From assembly GCF_020782115.1 (NCBI RefSeq), contig NZ_JAJGMW010000022.1, forward strand, positions 1 through 64,000: DNA of 64,000 nt, read 5' to 3'. The translations under genes were made by a program, and so were the position numbers. The notes below the pieces were generated by a model, which did not search any database, had not been told where the DNA came from, and was given only the letters and a program-made list of their open reading frames with translations. Positions 60,617 to 64,000 of this stretch are shown here, piece after piece. Numbering within the stretch: position 1 is the stretch's first letter; each line of letters starts with the position of its first letter. The DNA comes from Leeuwenhoekiella parthenopeia (GTDB lineage Bacteria; Bacteroidota; Bacteroidia; Flavobacteriales; Flavobacteriaceae).

Positions 60617-63600
60617 ATGCAAGCAAAACAAGCTGAAAGACTGAATTTCTCATCGGTAAAGAACAGACCTGAATATCCCGACTTTTTGGATATACAGATA
60701 AAATCATTTCAGGATTTCTTTCAATTGGAGACCAAGTCTGAAGAAAGAGGAAATGAAGGACTTTACAATACCTTTCTAGAGAACTTCCCAATTACGGATA
60801 CCCGTAACAACTTTGTACTAGAATTCTTAGATTACTTTGTAGATCCCCCGAGATACTCTATTCAGGAATGTATTGAACGCGGCTTAACTTATAGTGTTCC
60901 ACTTAAAGCGCGTTTAAAACTTTACTGTACTGATGAAGAGCACGAAGATTTTGAAACCATAGTTCAGGATGTATATCTTGGTACTATACCCTATATGACT
61001 CCAAGTGGTACTTTTTGTATCAATGGGGCAGAACGAGTAGTTGTATCTCAGCTGCACCGTTCTCCGGGTGTTTTCTTCGGCCAGTCCTTTCACGCAAACG
61101 GTACCAAGTTATATTCAGCCCGTGTTATTCCTTTTAAAGGTTCATGGATTGAATTTGCTACCGATATTAACAGTGTGATGTATGCGTACATCGATCGTAA
61201 GAAAAAGTTACCGGTAACCACACTTTTCCGCGCCATAGGTTTTGAGCGCGATAAAGACATTTTGGAAATCTTCGACCTTGCAGAAGAGGTTAAAGTTTCT
61301 AAAACCGGACTTAAAAAATATTTAGGACGAAAACTTGCTGCCCGTGTATTGAATACCTGGCACGAGGATTTCGTAGATGAAGATACCGGTGAAGTGGTAT
61401 CAATTGAGCGTAATGAGATCGTATTGGATCGTGATACGGTTCTTGAGAAAGAGCACGTAGATGAGATTCTTGATGCAGGTGCTAAAACCATCCTTCTTCA
61501 CAAAGAGGATAATCAGTTAGCAGATTACGCCATCATCCACAATACCTTACAAAAAGACCCTACAAACTCTGAAAAAGAGGCTGTAGAACACATATATCGT
61601 CAATTACGTAATGCTGAGCCGCCAGATGAGGAAACAGCACGAGGTATTATTGACAAATTATTCTTTAGCGACCAGCGTTACAACCTAGGTGAAGTAGGTC
61701 GTTACCGAATGAACAAAAAATTAGGTTTAGATATTGGTATGGATAAGCAGGTGCTTACCAAGCAGGATATCATTACCATCGTTAAATATCTTATTGAGTT
61801 GATCAACTCAAAAGCGGAGATTGATGATATTGATCACCTTTCTAACCGTCGTGTACGTACTGTAGGGGAGCAGTTATCAACCCAGTTTGGTGTTGGTCTT
61901 GCTCGTATGGCTCGTACCATTCGTGAGCGTATGAACGTTCGTGACAATGAGGTATTTACTCCGATTGATTTGATTAACGCGAAAACTCTTTCGTCTGTAA
62001 TCAACTCATTCTTTGGTACCAACCAGCTGTCTCAGTTTATGGATCAAACCAACCCACTTGCAGAAATCACGCACAAGCGTCGTCTTTCGGCACTAGGGCC
62101 CGGTGGTCTTTCTCGTGAGCGTGCAGGTTTTGAGGTTCGTGACGTACACTATACCCACTACGGGCGTCTGTGTCCTATCGAAACTCCTGAAGGTCCAAAC
62201 ATTGGTTTGATCTCTTCTTTGGCTGTTTATGCCAAAGTAAACAATATGGGCTTCATCGAAACTCCATATCGTACCGTAACCGATGGTAAAATAGACTTAG
62301 AAAGCAAACCACGCTATTTAAGTGCGGAAGAAGAAGAGGGTATGTTGATTGCTCAGGCAAATAACCCTATGGACGATTCCGGTAAGATTGAAGAAGATCG
62401 TGTTATTGCACGAATGGAAGGTGACTTCCCGGTTGTGGAGCCAAACACAGTACATTATGCAGACGTTTCTCCTAACCAGATCGCATCCATTTCGGCTTCA
62501 TTGATTCCATTCCTGGAGCACGATGATGCTAACCGTGCGTTGATGGGATCAAACATGATGCGTCAGGCGGTTCCACTTTTACGTGCTGAATCTCCTATCG
62601 TAGGTACAGGTCTTGAACGCCAGGTAGCTTCAGATTCTCGTGTATTGATCAATGCTGAAGGAGAAGGTGTGGTAGAATATGTTGATGCTAACGAAATCAC
62701 AATCAAGTACGACCGTACCGAAGAAGAGCGTATGGTGAGCTTTGATGGAGATAGCAAAACCTATCAGTTGATCAAATTTCGTAAGACAAACCAAAGTACT
62801 TCTATTAACCTGAAGCCTATCGTAAGAAGAGGCGACCGCGTTAAAAAAGGACAGGTTCTTTGTCAGGGATATGCCACTGAAGCAGGTGAACTGGCTTTGG
62901 GTAGAAACATGAAAGTAGCCTTTATGCCTTGGAAAGGGTATAACTTTGAGGATGCGATTGTGATTTCTGAAAAAGTGGTACGCGATGACATCTTTACCTC
63001 AATTCACGTGGATGAGTATTCATTAGATGTACGCGATACCAAATTAGGTAATGAAGAATTGACCAATGATATTCCTAACGTTTCTGAAGAGGCAACTAAA
63101 GACCTTGATGAAAACGGTATGATCCGCATTGGTGCCGAAGTGAAGCCTGGAGATATTTTAATTGGTAAGATTACTCCTAAAGGAGAATCAGATCCAACTC
63201 CAGAAGAAAAACTACTTCGTGCGATCTTCGGTGATAAAGCTGGTGATGTAAAAGATGCTTCGTTAAAAGCTTCTCCTTCATTAAGAGGGGTTGTTATTGA
63301 CAAGAAACTTTTCGAAAGAGCAATAAAAGATAAGCGCAAGCGCGCAAAAGATAAAGAGGATATTTCTGCATTAGAAGCAGAATACGATCAGAAGTTTGAT
63401 GAGCTTAAAGCCGTTTTAGTTGATAAATTATTCCAGCTTGTAAATGGTAAGACTGCTCAGGGTGTTAAGAATGATTTAGGGGAAGAAGTATTGCCAAAAG
63501 GTAAGAAATTCACGCTTAAAATGCTTAACGCTGTTGAAGACTATACCCACCTTAATCAGGGAACCTGGACTACAGACGATGCAACCAATGCAATGATTGC

Positions 63601-64000
63601 AGATTTGTTGCACAACTACCGTATTAAGGAAAATGACCTTCAGGGTAACTTGCGTCGTGAGAAATTTACCATCTCTGTAGGGGATGAACTTCCTGCAGGA
63701 ATTATCAAACTTGCGAAAGTGTACGTTGCTAAAAAACGTAAGCTGAAAGTAGGGGATAAGATGGCAGGTCGTCACGGTAACAAAGGTATTGTTGCACGTA
63801 TCGTACGTGAGGAGGATATGCCATTCTTAGAAGATGGTACTCCTGTAGATATCGTACTAAACCCGCTGGGTGTACCTTCTCGTATGAACATTGGTCAGAT
63901 TTATGAAACGGTTCTTGGATGGGCCGGTCAGAAATTAGGACAGAAGTATGCAACGCCAATTTTTGATGGTGCTACTCTCGACCAGATCAATGAACTTACT
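60617..64000 (+). CDS. rpoB: DNA-directed RNA polymerase subunit beta (partial, runs off the window)
   Basis: The frame is open from ATG 60617 to the last base (1128 codons), with the 3' end missing. It has [20 protein letters not shown] at the start. The rifampicin region reads [20 protein letters not shown] and [19 protein letters not shown]. All classic resistance positions have the sensitive residues (Gln, Asp, His, Arg and Ser in the usual places). The later [13 protein letters not shown] is the catalytic-core motif. It is expected to be followed by rpoC. Confidence 0.99.
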   Translation, partial: MQAKQAERLNFSSVKNRPEYPDFLDIQIKSFQDFFQLETKSEERGNEGLYNTFLENFPITDTRNNFVLEFLDYFVDPPRYSIQECIERGLTYSVPLKARLKLYCTDEEHEDFETIVQDVYLGTIPYMTPSGTFCINGAERVVVSQLHRSPGVFFGQSFHANGTKLYSARVIPFKGSWIEFATDINSVMYAYIDRKKKLPVTTLFRAIGFERDKDILEIFDLAEEVKVSKTGLKKYLGRKLAARVLNTWHEDFVDEDTGEVVSIERNEIVLDRDTVLEKEHVDEILDAGAKTILLHKEDNQLADYAIIHNTLQKDPTNSEKEAVEHIYRQLRNAEPPDEETARGIIDKLFFSDQRYNLGEVGRYRMNKKLGLDIGMDKQVLTKQDIITIVKYLIELINSKAEIDDIDHLSNRRVRTVGEQLSTQFGVGLARMARTIRERMNVRDNEVFTPIDLINAKTLSSVINSFFGTNQLSQFMDQTNPLAEITHKRRLSALGPGGLSRERAGFEVRDVHYTHYGRLCPIETPEGPNIGLISSLAVYAKVNNMGFIETPYRTVTDGKIDLESKPRYLSAEEEEGMLIAQANNPMDDSGKIEEDRVIARMEGDFPVVEPNTVHYADVSPNQIASISASLIPFLEHDDANRALMGSNMMRQAVPLLRAESPIVGTGLERQVASDSRVLINAEGEGVVEYVDANEITIKYDRTEEERMVSFDGDSKTYQLIKFRKTNQSTSINLKPIVRRGDRVKKGQVLCQGYATEAGELALGRNMKVAFMPWKGYNFEDAIVISEKVVRDDIFTSIHVDEYSLDVRDTKLGNEELTNDIPNVSEEATKDLDENGMIRIGAEVKPGDILIGKITPKGESDPTPEEKLLRAIFGDKAGDVKDASLKASPSLRGVVIDKKLFERAIKDKRKRAKDKEDISALEAEYDQKFDELKAVLVDKLFQLVNGKTAQGVKNDLGEEVLPKGKKFTLKMLNAVEDYTHLNQGTWTTDDATNAMIADLLHNYRIKENDLQGNLRREKFTISVGDELPAGIIKLAKVYVAKKRKLKVGDKMAGRHGNKGIVARIVREEDMPFLEDGTPVDIVLNPLGVPSRMNIGQIYETVLGWAGQKLGQKYATPIFDGATLDQINELT

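Noticed and set aside
60597-63959. Several minus-strand frames antisense to rpoB
   Set aside because: They are shadows of the rpoB reading frame with biased codons.
1-64000. CRISPR arrays, phage, toxin-antitoxin or restriction systems
   Set aside because: No direct-repeat arrays with spacers and no recognisable genes of these systems were seen.

Overview
The window looks like a chromosomal segment of a flavobacterium (Bacteroidetes, family Flavobacteriaceae, probably marine). The sequence evidence is: near absence of Shine-Dalgarno sequences except a perfect one at rpsU; Bacteroidetes-type promoters (TTTG, 19 bases, TAnnTTTG) before rpsU and tRNA genes; many short lipoproteins with an early Cys; SusE/F-like and CarboxypepD_reg domains; and the order rpsU-xerC-hpf-tRNAs-tuf-tRNA-Trp-secE-nusG-rplKAJL-rpoB. 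The genus cannot be fixed from sequence alone.

1-3.3 kb is accessory and worn. It holds the tail of an IS transposase at the left edge, a short lipoprotein that seems to end inside IS sequence, an orphan PUL-type surface lipoprotein, a decayed nitronate monooxygenase tail, and one copy of a 132-bp palindromic element whose second copy lies at 28.7 kb. 2.5-7.9 kb is a minus-strand run: alpha-amylase and alpha-glucosidase lipoproteins (ATGA overlap), a DUF421 membrane protein, a CIA30 protein and a DJ-1/PfpI protein. 8.1-13 kb is a menaquinone block (menA, a UPF0173 hydrolase, menC, a CPBP protease, menE). 13-22.6 kb carries a von Willebrand factor A surface protein, an M24 peptidase, an MFS exporter, a PAS histidine kinase, an acyl-CoA carboxylase beta subunit, a 59-residue membrane protein and a DinB protein. 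22.6-26.6 kb is a three-gene Tat-exported molybdenum hydroxylase (PaoABC-like).

27-53 kb is mixed core metabolism and envelope: ettA, a PepSY membrane protein, small conserved proteins, a metalloprotease lipoprotein, peptidases, a NamZ-type muramidase divergent from an FtsX-type permease with 7 bases between start codons, cysM, a PspC/K+ channel pair, and two adjacent AGCS alanine/cation symporters. The second symporter carries an unusual N-terminal Ig-like plus lipoyl-like extension. 53.4 kb to the end is the translation/transcription block, ending inside rpoB.

No phage, CRISPR, restriction or obvious defence system is visible. The best candidates for something undescribed are the AGCS symporter with a lysine-less lipoyl-like domain, the paired palindromic elements behind stop codons, the rplL-rpoB hairpin, and the worn repeat families. 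All names rest on motif recognition by eye; no database search was run.
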